Below, in pieces: positions 43,005-51,710 of a stretch of 64,000 bases of DNA. The position numbers and the translations under genes are program-made. The DNA is from Azorhizobium caulinodans ORS 571. GTDB taxonomy: Bacteria; Pseudomonadota; Alphaproteobacteria; Rhizobiales; Xanthobacteraceae. The number at the start of each line of letters is the position of its first letter. Positions within the stretch are counted from its first letter, which is position 1. The notes beneath the pieces are model-generated. The model searched no databases and was not told where the DNA came from. It saw nothing but the letters and a program-made list of their open reading frames with translations. The DNA is taken from the NCBI RefSeq assembly GCF_000010525.1, contig NC_009937.1:2795501-2859500 (forward strand), written 5' to 3'.

Positions 43005-43760
43005 ATGGGCACCGTTTCCATGACCGGCGTGTCCAAGGTGTATGGCGGCGCCCACGGCGTCCGTGCCCTGGACAATGTGGACGTGCATCTTGCCGAGGGC
43101 GAGTTCATGGCCCTGCTCGGCCCCTCGGGCTGCGGCAAGTCCACCTTGCTGAACATGCTCGCCGGCTTCGAGGGCCAGACCGAGGGGGCCATCAGCTTCG
43201 ACGGCCGCAGCGTCGTGAAGCCCGGCCCCGACCGGGGCGTCGTGTTCCAGGAGGCAGCGCTGCTGCCCTGGCTCACCGTCTGGCAGAATGTGGTGTTCGG
43301 GCCGCAGGTTCAGGGCGTGCCGCGCGCCGACTATGAGCCCCGCGCGAAGGAGATCCTGCGGGTGGTGGGGCTCGATGCCTTCCACGACGCTTTGCCGGCG
43401 CAATTGTCCGGCGGCATGCGCCAGCGCGTCGGTATCGCCCGTGCATTGGTGATGCAGCCGCGCGCGCTGCTCATGGACGAGCCCTTTGGCGCGCTGGATG
43501 CCCAGACCCGCCTCTCCATGCAGCAGCTGCTACTGGAGGTGTGGCAGCGCTTCAAGACCACGGTGCTGTTCGTGACCCACGACATCGACGAGGCGATCCT
43601 CCTCGCGGACCGCGTGTGCATCATGACCGCCCGCCCCGGCCGCATCACCCGCGACATCCCCATCACCCTGCCGCGCCCGCGCACCATCGACGACCTGCTC
43701 AGCCCCGCCTTCGTGGCGTTCAAGGCGCAGATCATGTCCGAGATGCGCGGCGCGCACTAA
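43005..43760 (+). CDS. ABC transporter ATP-binding protein, NitT/TauT type
   Basis: A 251-residue ATPase with Walker A (GPSGCGKST), Q-loop (VVFQEAALLPWLTV), signature (LSGGMRQR), Walker B (ALLMDEPFGALDAQT) and switch His (FVTHDIDEAILLADR), of the SsuB/TauB group. It completes the importer with the receptor at 41014 and the permease at 42143. The PuuE-like hydrolase gene follows after 91 bp, apparently in the same transcription unit. Confidence 0.93.
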   Translation: MGTVSMTGVSKVYGGAHGVRALDNVDVHLAEGEFMALLGPSGCGKSTLLNMLAGFEGQTEGAISFDGRSVVKPGPDRGVVFQEAALLPWLTVWQNVVFGPQVQGVPRADYEPRAKEILRVVGLDAFHDALPAQLSGGMRQRVGIARALVMQPRALLMDEPFGALDAQTRLSMQQLLLEVWQRFKTTVLFVTHDIDEAILLADRVCIMTARPGRITRDIPITLPRPRTIDDLLSPAFVAFKAQIMSEMRGAH

Positions 43761-43851
43761 GGCGCCGCTCCCCCATACGGCCGGCCATGTCCCAATGGGC
43801 CGGCTGCACCACCTGCCGCTGAACGCCTCAGGCTCTCCTGCGAGGACCGTC

Positions 43852-44733
43852 ATGGCCAACCCGCGCATTCCCTATCGCTTCTCCACCTCCGCGCCGCCTT
43901 TGCCGCCGCTGAACGGCAAGCGCATCCTCGTCCATCTGGTGGTGAACGTGGAGCACTGGCAGTTCGACCGCGCCATGCCACGCACCATCATCACCCCACC
44001 CCACGGGCAGGGCTCGATCCCGGACGTGCCCAACTTCTCCTGGGCGGATTACGGCATGCGCGCGGGCCTGCCGCGCATCCTCGATCTGTTCAGAGCCCGT
44101 GGCCTGCCCGCCTCCACCAGTTTCAATGCCGGCGTCATCGACGCCTATCCGCAAGCCGCCGAGGCAATGCTCAGGGCCGGCTGGGAGTTCATCGGCCACG
44201 GCCTGCACCAGAAGGCGATCCAGAACACGGACGGCGATGCGGAAGCCGAGATGATCGCCGCCGCACTCGACAAGATCGCCGGCTTCACGGGCGCCCGCCC
44301 GCGCGGCTGGCTGTCGCCGGGCCTGCGGGAGAGCGAGCGTACGCCGGATCTCCTGAAGGCGCAGGGCGTCGATTATGTCTGCGACTGGGTGGTGGACGAC
44401 GTGCCGAACTGGATGACCACCGCCCACGGGCCGCTGGTCGCCATGCCCTACAATCTGGAGATCAACGACAGCATCATCTACGCCATCGAGCGGCACGCCA
44501 CGGGCGAGATGGAGAAACGGCTCAGGCACACGCTGGCGCTGTTCGAGGCCGAATGCACCCGTTCACCGCGTGTGCTGGCGCTGGGGCTGCACCCCCATCT
44601 CATCAGCGTGCCCCATCGCATGCATGAGCTGGTCAATATGGTGGATGCGCTGGCCGCCTCGCCCGAAGTGGCCTTCGTCACCGGCAGCCAGATCTGCGAC
44701 TGGTTCACCACCGCCGCTTCCCCGGAGAGCTGA
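43852..44733 (+). CDS. Polysaccharide-deacetylase-fold hydrolase, PuuE allantoinase-like
   Basis: A 293-residue protein of the NodB/polysaccharide deacetylase fold, in the branch of PuuE-type allantoinases, which open a cyclic ureide without a metal-bridged amidohydrolase site. Landmarks are FSWADYGMRAGLPRILDLF, EFIGHGLHQKAIQ, RPRGWLSPGLRESERTPDLL and ALGLHPHLISVPHR. The ATG at 43852 has GAGGA upstream. It sits in an operon with an importer and amidase, CoA-transferase and SDR genes, so a cyclic amide or ureide substrate is likely; allantoin is only one option. No other purine-pathway gene was seen. Confidence 0.82.
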   Translation: MANPRIPYRFSTSAPPLPPLNGKRILVHLVVNVEHWQFDRAMPRTIITPPHGQGSIPDVPNFSWADYGMRAGLPRILDLFRARGLPASTSFNAGVIDAYPQAAEAMLRAGWEFIGHGLHQKAIQNTDGDAEAEMIAAALDKIAGFTGARPRGWLSPGLRESERTPDLLKAQGVDYVCDWVVDDVPNWMTTAHGPLVAMPYNLEINDSIIYAIERHATGEMEKRLRHTLALFEAECTRSPRVLALGLHPHLISVPHRMHELVNMVDALAASPEVAFVTGSQICDWFTTAASPES

Positions 44734-44736
44734 CCC

Positions 44737-45480
44737 ATGGACCTCGATCTCAAGGGGCGTCGCGTCCTCATCACCGGCGGTTCAAAGGGCATCGGCGCGG
44801 CCTGTGCGCGCGTCTTCCTGGGGGAAGGCGCCGGCGTGCTGCTCGCCGCCCGTGACGAACGCCAGCTCGCCGCAACCGCCGCCGACCTCTCCGGCCTCGG
44901 CCCCGTCGCCACCTGGGCCGGAGACCTTTCGCGCGCCGAGGAGCGGGAGCGGCTGCACCGGGAAGCGGATGGCTACGACATTCTCGTCAACAATGCCGGG
45001 GCGATCCCGCGCGGCGGCCTGCTCGACATGACCATGGAGCAGTGGGAAGCCGCCTGGGCCCTGAAGGTGATGGGCTATATCCACCTGACCCAGCTCGCGC
45101 TCGGGACCATGAAGGCGCGGGGAAGCGGCGTCATCGTCAACATCATCGGACAGGCCGGCCGCCAGCCGCGCTATGGCTATGTATGCGGCGCCACCGGCAA
45201 TGCGGCGCTCATGGCCTTCACCCATGCGGTGGGCGGCAAGGCGCCGGATTTCGGGGTGCGCGTATTCGGCATCAATCCCTCTGGCACGCGAACCGAGCGC
45301 ATGGAGACATTGGCAGCACAGGAGGGCCGCACCATCGCCGATGTGGGCGCCAGCGCGCCCTTCGGCCGACTCGCCGAGCCGCTGGAGATCGCCCGCACCA
45401 CGGCCTTCCTCGCATCACCCGCCTGCGGCTATGTCAGCGGGACGGTCCTCGATATTGACGGCGGCGCAGGGTCGCACTGA
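44737..45480 (+). CDS. Short-chain dehydrogenase/reductase-like protein with atypical active site
   Basis: A 247-residue SDR-fold protein. The cofactor-binding part is normal: TGGSKGIGAACARVF, NNAGAIPRG and a C-terminal SGTVLDIDGGAG. The catalytic region is not: where YxxxK should stand, the sequence is YGYVCGATGNAALMAF, and the usual catalytic Ser is Gly (VNIIGQAGRQ). A known SDR subgroup shares this GN form, so it is not random decay, but classical Tyr-Lys chemistry is not expected. It begins 3 bp after the PuuE-like gene and ends the operon. Confidence 0.85.
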   Translation: MDLDLKGRRVLITGGSKGIGAACARVFLGEGAGVLLAARDERQLAATAADLSGLGPVATWAGDLSRAEERERLHREADGYDILVNNAGAIPRGGLLDMTMEQWEAAWALKVMGYIHLTQLALGTMKARGSGVIVNIIGQAGRQPRYGYVCGATGNAALMAFTHAVGGKAPDFGVRVFGINPSGTRTERMETLAAQEGRTIADVGASAPFGRLAEPLEIARTTAFLASPACGYVSGTVLDIDGGAGSH

Positions 45481-45630
45481 ACGAGGCACATTCTTTTACC
45501 ATTTGGCGCCACGATCGCCTTGTCTCGGACATCGGAACTGCTAACGTCTCGTATCGCCTCCGGTATTCAGCGGCGTTCGGAGGGTGTCCCGTGGGACAAT
45601 TCGTTCTCGTTGCTGGATACGAGTATCCCG

Positions 45631-46398
45631 ATGGGCCGGCGTTACCTTACGAAAACCACGTCACACGCCCGTGAAACCGGCGGACACGGTGGCCAGCCCA
45701 CATCCTTTACCATCGCTTTTCAGCCGATCGTCGATGTGAGCCGCGAGCATGTCTGGGGCTATGAAGCGCTAGTGCGTGGCGAGAATGGCGAGAGCGCCGC
45801 ATCCATCTTCGCCCAGGTGGAAGAGCCGAGAAAGCACCATTTCGATCAGGCCTGCCGCCAGCGCGCCATCGAAATGGCGGGCCGGCTCTTTCCCGATGAG
45901 CGCACACGCCTCTCGGTGAACTTCCTGCCCGACCACGAGCAGGTGCCCAAGGCGGCCATGCGGGCGTCCCTCGATGCTGCGAGCCGGGCCGGACTGCGGC
46001 CGAACCAACTGATGTTCGAATTCACGGAAACCGGCCATTTCGGGGATCTGGGAGGCACGGCGAATCTCGTCGAGAAATACCGCGACCTCGGCCTGCTCAC
46101 GGCGCTCGACGATTTCGGCTCGGGCTATTCCGGCCTCCTGCGGCTCGCAGGCCTTCAGCCGGATTTCCTCAAGATCGACATGGGCCTCGTGCGCAACATC
46201 TCAGCCGACAAGCGGCGGCAGGCCATCGTTGCCGCCGTCGTGAGCCTGGCGCGGGCGCTCGACATCGACCTCATCGCCGAGGGGGTCGAGACCCGAGAGG
46301 AGAGCACCGCCCTGCGCGAACTCGGCATTACGCTCTTCCAGGGCTTCCACTATGCCCGGCCGACCATCGGCACGCTGCCGCCCGTCATGGTCTCCTGA
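45631..46398 (+). CDS. EAL-domain protein, probable c-di-GMP phosphodiesterase
   Basis: A 255-residue stand-alone EAL domain. Metal and catalytic residues appear kept: YEALVRG, NFLPDHE, FEFTETGHFG, LDDFGSGYSGL (DD pair), LKIDMGLVRN and AEGVETREE, ending QGFHYARP. The form resembles BLUF-EAL proteins (BlrP1/YcgF), without a BLUF domain. The start is uncertain: I use the ATG at 45631; an in-frame TTG at 45520 would add 37 residues of low similarity. It would hydrolyse c-di-GMP to pGpG, countering the three GGDEF proteins to the right. Confidence 0.85.
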   Translation: MGRRYLTKTTSHARETGGHGGQPTSFTIAFQPIVDVSREHVWGYEALVRGENGESAASIFAQVEEPRKHHFDQACRQRAIEMAGRLFPDERTRLSVNFLPDHEQVPKAAMRASLDAASRAGLRPNQLMFEFTETGHFGDLGGTANLVEKYRDLGLLTALDDFGSGYSGLLRLAGLQPDFLKIDMGLVRNISADKRRQAIVAAVVSLARALDIDLIAEGVETREESTALRELGITLFQGFHYARPTIGTLPPVMVS

Positions 46399-46404
46399 CG
46401 GCGA

Positions 46405-46433
46405 ATCGGGAAGAGCCTCAATCCCCTCCCGAT
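46405..46433. terminator. Weak hairpin between convergent genes
   Basis: ATCGGGA (46405-46411) pairs with TCCCGAT (46427-46433) in the 46-bp gap between the ends of the EAL gene and the hydratase-like gene. The stem is short and lacks a T-run, so the terminator role is tentative. Confidence 0.35.
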
Positions 46434-46444
46434 GGAGCGTCCTC

Positions 46445-47284
46445 TCAGGCCGCCTCCGCCTTCATGCACGGCTGACCGTCCGTTCCGGCCGTCCAGAGTT
46501 CCAGCCCTTCGCCGGTCGCCACCGCATTGAGCGTCATGGGCGGACCATCGAAGATCGGGCGAACGCTTCGGAAGGCGAAGGTTTGGGGCGCGCGACCCAG
46601 CAATCGGCCCGCGAACTCGGCCAGCAGGGTCGCCTGAAGCGGACCATGCACCACGAGGCCGGGATAGCCCTCCTCCTCGATGCAATAGGTCCGGTCGTAA
46701 TGGATGCGGTGACCGTTGAAGGTGATGGCGGAATAACGGAACAGCAGCACGGGCGAGGTCTCGACACTCTCCTGCCATTGCGCCACTGGCGCCGGCTGCC
46801 CGGTGCCCGCCCCTCCCGGGGGCGCATCGGTGCCGCGATAGACGATGTCCTGCCGCTCCCGCACTGCAACACCACGCGCCGTCGTGATTTCGTGTTCCAC
46901 GGTAACGAAGCACAGGACGCCGGTGCGCCCCTCCTTCACCACCACATCCGCGATGCGCGAGGCGCGCGTCACCTCATCGTCCACCCGCAGTGCGTCGTGC
47001 CATTCGAGGCGTCCGCCCGCCCACATGCGGCGCGGGAGCGGCACCGGGGGCAGAAAACCGCCTCGTGCGGGATGACCATCCGGCCCGAGCCCATCCATGG
47101 GCACGGCGGGCGGCGCGAGGCACCAGTGGCTGGTGAGAAGCGCCGGCTCCCCCGGCGCGGGCGCCCCGGCGGGAAGGTTCAGTGTCACACGAAACTCCCG
47201 CAAGGCGCGTGCGGTGAGCAGGTCGCGCACCGTCTCGGTGCGGCCGATCCAACTGCGCAGATGGTCGATGTCCAACGTCGCCAT
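46445..47284 (-). CDS. Mesaconyl/itaconyl-CoA hydratase-like protein (HTD2/FAS1-like dehydratase family)
   Basis: A 279-residue double hot-dog protein. The N-terminal half (LRSWIGRTETVRDLLTARAL) and the MaoC-like second half (YSAITFNGHRIHYDRTYC, GLVVHGPLQATLLAEF) match 3-methylfumaryl-CoA/mesaconyl-C4-CoA or itaconyl-CoA hydratases; the D/H pair sits in RIHYD and the HG segment. It hydrates a branched unsaturated dicarboxylyl-CoA. The ATG at 47284 has GAGG upstream and lies 7 bp after the acyl-CoA dehydrogenase stop. The two likely act in one pathway, perhaps of itaconate or another branched acid. Confidence 0.82.
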   Translation of the reverse strand: MATLDIDHLRSWIGRTETVRDLLTARALREFRVTLNLPAGAPAPGEPALLTSHWCLAPPAVPMDGLGPDGHPARGGFLPPVPLPRRMWAGGRLEWHDALRVDDEVTRASRIADVVVKEGRTGVLCFVTVEHEITTARGVAVRERQDIVYRGTDAPPGGAGTGQPAPVAQWQESVETSPVLLFRYSAITFNGHRIHYDRTYCIEEEGYPGLVVHGPLQATLLAEFAGRLLGRAPQTFAFRSVRPIFDGPPMTLNAVATGEGLELWTAGTDGQPCMKAEAA

Positions 47285-47291
47285 GGTGGCC

Positions 47292-48464
47292 TCAATAGGA
47301 GCGCGGCAGGCCGAGCACATGCTCGGCGAGATAGGAGAGGATGAGATTGGTGGAGATGGGCGCCACCTGATAGAGGCGCGTCTCGCGGAACTTGCGCTCC
47401 ACGTCATATTCCTCGGCGAAACCGAAGCCGCCATGGGTCTGCACGCAGGCTTCCGCAGCGGCCCATGAGGCATCGGCCGCCAGCATCTTGGCCATGTTGG
47501 CTTCCTGCCCGCAGTCCTGCCCCGCCTCGAAAAGGGACGCCGCCCGATGCACCATCAGCTCGGCGGCACGCATCTGCGCATAGGCTTTTGCGATGGGGAA
47601 CTGGACGCCCTGATTCTGGCCGATGGGCCGGCCGAAAACCACGCGCTCCTTGGCGTAAGCGGTGGCCTTGTCGATGAACCATTTGGCATCGCCCACGCAT
47701 TCGGCCGCGATGAGGATGCGCTCCGCATTCATGCCGGAGAGGATGTAGCGGAAGCCCTTGCCCTCCTCGCCCACGAGGTTCTCCGCCGGAACCTTCATAT
47801 TGTCGAAGAAGACCTCGGTGGTGGAGTGGTTCATCATCGCCCTGATGGGGCGGATGGTGAGGCCGTTGCCCTTGGCCTCCCGCATGTCCACGATGAAGAC
47901 CGAGAGACCATCCGTGCGCTTCTGCACCTGATCGCGCGGCGTGGTGCGGGCGAGCAGCAGCATGAGATCGGAATGCTCGGCGCGAGAGGTCCAGACCTTC
48001 TGGCCGTTCACCACATAATAGTCGCCCCGCTTCTCGGCGAAGGTCTTGAGCGCCGTGGTGTCGGTCCCGGAGGTGGGCTCGGTGACGCCGAAGGCCTGAA
48101 GCCGCAGTTCGCCAGAGGCGATCTTCGGCAGATAGGTCTCCTTCTGCGCCCCGGTCCCATGCCGCAGCAGGGCGCCCATGATGTACATCTGGGCATGGCA
48201 GGCGCCGCCATTGCATCCGGCCCGCTGCACTTCCTCCAGGATCGCCGCAGCCGCCGAGAGCGGCAGGCCGGCGCCGCCATAGCTTTCAGGGATGAGGGCG
48301 GCGAGAAAGCCTGAATGGGTCAGCGCCTCGACGAAGGCGGTGGGATAGGCGCTCTCCCGATCGAGCTTGCGCCAGTATTCGCCGGGGAAGTCCGCGCACA
48401 GTTTGCGGACCGCTTCGCGGATGTCGGAGAAATTGGCGTCGATGGCCTCGATGGTCCCGCTCAT
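47292..48464 (-). CDS. Acyl-CoA dehydrogenase
   Basis: A 390-residue flavoprotein of the acyl-CoA dehydrogenase family. FAD- and substrate-binding motifs are LQAFGVTEPTSGTDTTALKT, YYVVNGQKVWTSRAEHSDLM and VQTHGGFGFAEEYDVERKFR. At the usual C-terminal catalytic Glu (YEGT) the sequence reads LYQVAPISTNLI, so the base must be elsewhere, as in a subgroup that ends AEHVLGLPRSY. It would oxidise an acyl-CoA to a 2-enoyl-CoA for the hydratase-like protein downstream. No CoA ligase or transferase is adjacent. Confidence 0.92.
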   Translation of the reverse strand: MSGTIEAIDANFSDIREAVRKLCADFPGEYWRKLDRESAYPTAFVEALTHSGFLAALIPESYGGAGLPLSAAAAILEEVQRAGCNGGACHAQMYIMGALLRHGTGAQKETYLPKIASGELRLQAFGVTEPTSGTDTTALKTFAEKRGDYYVVNGQKVWTSRAEHSDLMLLLARTTPRDQVQKRTDGLSVFIVDMREAKGNGLTIRPIRAMMNHSTTEVFFDNMKVPAENLVGEEGKGFRYILSGMNAERILIAAECVGDAKWFIDKATAYAKERVVFGRPIGQNQGVQFPIAKAYAQMRAAELMVHRAASLFEAGQDCGQEANMAKMLAADASWAAAEACVQTHGGFGFAEEYDVERKFRETRLYQVAPISTNLILSYLAEHVLGLPRSY

Positions 48465-48558
48465 GACCGCTCCCAGGAAGGTGTTGCTCCCTTCCTAGCA
48501 AGCGGAAACCCCATAGGGGAAAACGCTAAATCTGATCACCGCCAGAAGAAGAGGTGAT

Positions 48559-48586
48559 GGCCGCCCGCATCGGGACACGGGCGGCC
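48559..48586 (-). terminator. Hairpin terminator of the GntP-family permease gene
   Basis: GGCCGCCCG (48559-48567) and CGGGCGGCC (48578-48586) form a perfect nine-base stem just after the permease stop on the minus strand, followed by a pyrimidine-rich tract (ATCACCTCTTCTTCT). It suggests the permease is not simply co-transcribed with the acyl-CoA dehydrogenase gene. Confidence 0.6.
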
Positions 48587-48591
48587 GAACC

Positions 48592-49983
48592 TCAATAGAG
48601 GCCGGTGAGATAATAGAAGCCGATCACGAAGAAGACGGCCATGGTCTTCACCAGCGTGATGGCGAAGATATCGCCATAGGACTGGCGGTGGGTGAGGCCG
48701 CAGACCGCCAGCAAGGTGATGACGGCGCCATTGTGCGGCAGCGTGTCCATGCCGCCAGAGGCCATGGCGGCGACACGGTGCATCACGTCGAGCGGGATGC
48801 CCGCCGCATTGGCCTGCGCGATGAACTGCTCCGACATGGCCGCCAGCGCGATGGACAGGCCGCCCGAGGCCGAGCCGGTGATGCCGGCCAGCGTCGTGAC
48901 GGAGATGGCCTCGTTGACCAGCGGATTGGGGATGGCCGACAGCGCATTGCGGATGACGAGGAAGCCGGGCAGCGCGGCGATGACGGCACCGAAGCCATAC
49001 TCCGTCGCGGTGTTCAGGGAGGCGAGAAGCGCCCCGGCGACGGAGGACTTCGAACCCTCCGCAAACTGCGCCGCCACGCGCCGGAAGGCGAAGAGGAAGA
49101 CGGTGAAGATGCCGAGCAGCAGCGCACCCATCACCGCCCAGATGGCCGCGACGGAGGCGGTCGGCAGCGTCAGGGCCGGCTGGCCTTCCACGAGGACCGC
49201 GGTCGCATTGGGGCCGAACCAGACGGGGATCATACGGGCGAGCAGAAGATTGGCGACACCCACCACCACCAGGGGCAGGAGCGCGATGAGCGGATGGACC
49301 AGCGTTGCCTCGCCTTCCGTCTTCGGCTCGTTGGTGTGGCCGGTGCCGTAGCCCTCTCCCGCCCGCAGGGCCTGCCGGCGACGGAATTCCAGATAGCCGA
49401 CGCCCACCACCAGCATGAAGGCCGTGCCCACGAAGCCGAGGATCGGCGCCGCATACGCCGTGGTCTTGAAGAAGGTGGTCGGGATGATGTTCTGGATCTG
49501 CGGCGTCCCCGGCAGGGTGTCCATGGTGAAGGAAAAGGCGCCGAGCGCGATCACCGCCGGCAGGAGGCGCTTGGGGATGCCGATCTGGCGGAACATCTCG
49601 GCCCCGAAGGGATAGACCGCAAACACCACCACGAAGAGCGAAACGCCGCCATAGGTCAGGACCGCGCCCACGAGGACGATGGCCAGCACCGCCTGGCTGG
49701 GGCCGAGGATCCTGATGATGGCCGAGACAATGGAGCGGGAGAAGCCGGAGAGCTCGATGACCTTGCCAAAGACGGCACCGAGCAGGAAGACCGGGAAGTA
49801 GAGTTTGATGAAGCCGACCATCTTGTCCATGAAGAGGCCGGAAAAGATCACGGGCACGGCGGTCGGATCGGTCAGCGCCACGGCCGCCATGGCGGCGACG
49901 GGGGCGAACAGGATCACGCTGAAGCCGCGATAGGCGACGAACATCAGAAAGGCGAGCGCGCCCAGGCAGATGAGAAAGCTCAT
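48592..49983 (-). CDS. GntP-family organic acid:H+ symporter
   Basis: A 463-residue membrane protein with about 12-14 hydrophobic helices, of the gluconate:H+ symporter family. Typical segments are LGAVFGKVIELSGFSRSIVS, FTMDTLPGTPQIQNIIPTTF and GVFPF-like Gly/Pro breaks, and DVMHRVAAMASGGMDTLPHN near the end. Family members take up gluconate, 2-keto-sugar acids, 3-hydroxybutyrate and other hydroxy acids. The gene is single, between hairpins. Proximity to the acyl-CoA dehydrogenase and hydratase genes hints at an organic acid, but the separate terminator weakens this. Confidence 0.9.
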   Translation of the reverse strand: MSFLICLGALAFLMFVAYRGFSVILFAPVAAMAAVALTDPTAVPVIFSGLFMDKMVGFIKLYFPVFLLGAVFGKVIELSGFSRSIVSAIIRILGPSQAVLAIVLVGAVLTYGGVSLFVVVFAVYPFGAEMFRQIGIPKRLLPAVIALGAFSFTMDTLPGTPQIQNIIPTTFFKTTAYAAPILGFVGTAFMLVVGVGYLEFRRRQALRAGEGYGTGHTNEPKTEGEATLVHPLIALLPLVVVGVANLLLARMIPVWFGPNATAVLVEGQPALTLPTASVAAIWAVMGALLLGIFTVFLFAFRRVAAQFAEGSKSSVAGALLASLNTATEYGFGAVIAALPGFLVIRNALSAIPNPLVNEAISVTTLAGITGSASGGLSIALAAMSEQFIAQANAAGIPLDVMHRVAAMASGGMDTLPHNGAVITLLAVCGLTHRQSYGDIFAITLVKTMAVFFVIGFYYLTGLY

Positions 49984-50365
49984 CCCGGTTCTCCTTGGGA
50001 CCTGTGCGCGGCAGTGGCGTCAAGGCGCCCTGGCCGCCGGCACGGTCTTCCTCCCGGCGAAACGGAACGGCTGATGAGCCCCGCACCGCCGCATGTGAGC
50101 CCGCTCCTGAGGATACGGACCCGGCGAAGCGGCTCTTGGGCAGGCGCCCGCGCCGTCTTTGTCTTGAATTCGGCTTCCGTTCTGAAAGCTCTGTTATGAG
50201 ACGGCGCGATCCGCCGTCCGGAAGATCGCAGCGTGCCCTCTTCCGATTTTCAACATAAGGTAAGCTTAGCTGCTCGACCAGATACCCGGATAACCTGCGG
50301 TGCCCGCAAAGGTTCCGCTTGCCGAACGGCAGGCGCGGGCGGCTTGATGCCCGCGCCGTGCCGCC
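49984..50365. other. Intergenic region between gntP-like and argC genes
   Basis: No credible gene is seen in this 382-bp gap. The left part should hold the promoter of the GntP-family permease gene (minus strand); no clear hexamers could be assigned. An AT-richer patch lies near 50235-50275. The right end contains the argC hairpin listed separately. Confidence 0.5.
50332..50357 (-). terminator. Hairpin downstream of argC
   Basis: GGCGCGGGC (50332-50340) and GCCCGCGCC (50349-50357) form a perfect nine-base stem with an 8-base loop 9 bp after the argC stop on the minus strand. No T-run follows, so it may be a Rho-assisted terminator. Confidence 0.5.
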
Positions 50366-51418
50366 TCAGGGCATGAGGGCGATCTGGTCGATGCCCATGG
50401 CCTCGGGGAAACCCAGCACGAGGTTCATGTTCTGGATCGCCTGTCCGGAGGCGCCCTTCACCAGATTGTCGGTGGTGCAGAGCACGGTGGCCCGGCCCGC
50501 CACACGATCCGCCACGACGCCGATATGGGCCCAGTTGGAGCCGCGCACATGGCGCGACTGCGGCACCTGGCCGAAGGGCAGGACATGGACGAAATGCTCG
50601 TCCTTGTAGAATTCGGCGAGGATGCGGTGCAGGTCCTCGGCGGTGCCGCCGGTGGTGCGCACATAGATGGTGGCGTAGATGCCCCGGTTCATGGGCGCGA
50701 GATGCGGCACGAACACCGGCTGCACGGTGCGGCCGGCGGCCTTGGAATATTCCTGGTCCAGCTCGCCCATGTGCCGGTGGCCGGACACGGAATAGGCATG
50801 AATGCCCTCGGAGACTTCCGAGAACAGCATGGCCTCCTTGGCGGACCGGCCGGCGCCGGACATGCCGGTCTTGCTGTCGACCACGATCTGGTCCGGCTCG
50901 ATGGCGCCGGCTTCCAGCAGCGGCACGATCGGCAGGATGGCAGTGGTGGTGTGACAGCCCGGATTGGCGACGAGGCGCGCCTTCCTGATCTCGTCGCGGT
51001 AAAGCTCGACGAGGCCGAACACCGCTTCCTTCTGGAGGTCGAGGGCGGCATGGACGTGGCCGTACCACTTCTCATAGGCGCCGGGATCGGTCAGCCGGAA
51101 GTCGGCCGAGAGGTCCACCACCTTCACCTTCGGCGCCTTCTCGAACACGTCCTTGATCACCGTCTGGGTGGTGGCGTGCGGGAGGGCGCAGAAAACGAGG
51201 TCAACCTGCGTGAAATCCACGCTGTCGATGGTCACGAGCGTCGGCAGCTTGAAAGGCGCGAACTGCGGGAAGACGTCGGCCATGGACTGGCCCGCCTTCC
51301 GGTCGGCGGTGAGCGCCACAAGCTCCACGCGCGGGTGTCGCAGCAGAAGGCGCACAAGCTCAGAGCCCGTATAGCCCGAGGCGCCCAATACCGCGATCCG
51401 TGCTTTCGCTTCCGACAT
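50366..51418 (-). CDS. argC: N-acetyl-gamma-glutamyl-phosphate reductase
   Basis: A 350-residue enzyme of arginine biosynthesis that reduces N-acetylglutamyl-5-phosphate to the semialdehyde with NADPH. The Rossmann motif VLGASGYTGSELVRLLLRHP opens the protein; the catalytic Cys lies in VANPGCHTTTAIL; SGAGRSAKEAMLF and the dimer segment RHMGELDQEYSK follow. The ATG at 51418 (MSEAKARIAV) fits the family; the reading further upstream does not. It stands alone, unlike operons with argB or argJ, as is common in alphaproteobacteria. Confidence 0.95.
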   Translation of the reverse strand: MSEAKARIAVLGASGYTGSELVRLLLRHPRVELVALTADRKAGQSMADVFPQFAPFKLPTLVTIDSVDFTQVDLVFCALPHATTQTVIKDVFEKAPKVKVVDLSADFRLTDPGAYEKWYGHVHAALDLQKEAVFGLVELYRDEIRKARLVANPGCHTTTAILPIVPLLEAGAIEPDQIVVDSKTGMSGAGRSAKEAMLFSEVSEGIHAYSVSGHRHMGELDQEYSKAAGRTVQPVFVPHLAPMNRGIYATIYVRTTGGTAEDLHRILAEFYKDEHFVHVLPFGQVPQSRHVRGSNWAHIGVVADRVAGRATVLCTTDNLVKGASGQAIQNMNLVLGFPEAMGIDQIALMP

Positions 51419-51710
51419 GACACGCTCCTGCCCGCCTCTTGCGGGACCAACTTGAGACCGGCGCACCTGCGCCCTTTCGGACGCGGCCACGCGGGCGACG
51501 GTGATTACACCCTTCCCATGTCGCATAAAAGACGGGAAGCGCATCACTGGGCCGCGCTGCCGACACGCCGTCTCCCCTTGAATAGCTTTCGATGCAATCT
51601 AGGCTTTACGAATGCAACCAGTGTTGCCAAGCTAGGAGCGACTGCATTGACTGCAACAGAACCCATCCGACGCAACGGAGGGCACGCCGCAGGGAGCCGG
51701 CCTTACCCCC

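Noticed and set aside
44737-45480. Pseudogene status for the SDR because the catalytic motif is missing
   Set aside because: The frame is intact, the rest of the fold is well kept and the altered motif is shared by a known SDR subgroup.
49995-50258. Small plus-strand open frame of 87 codons upstream of the GntP-family gene
   Set aside because: Arg/Ser/Pro-rich translation, no ribosome binding site and no similarity recognised.
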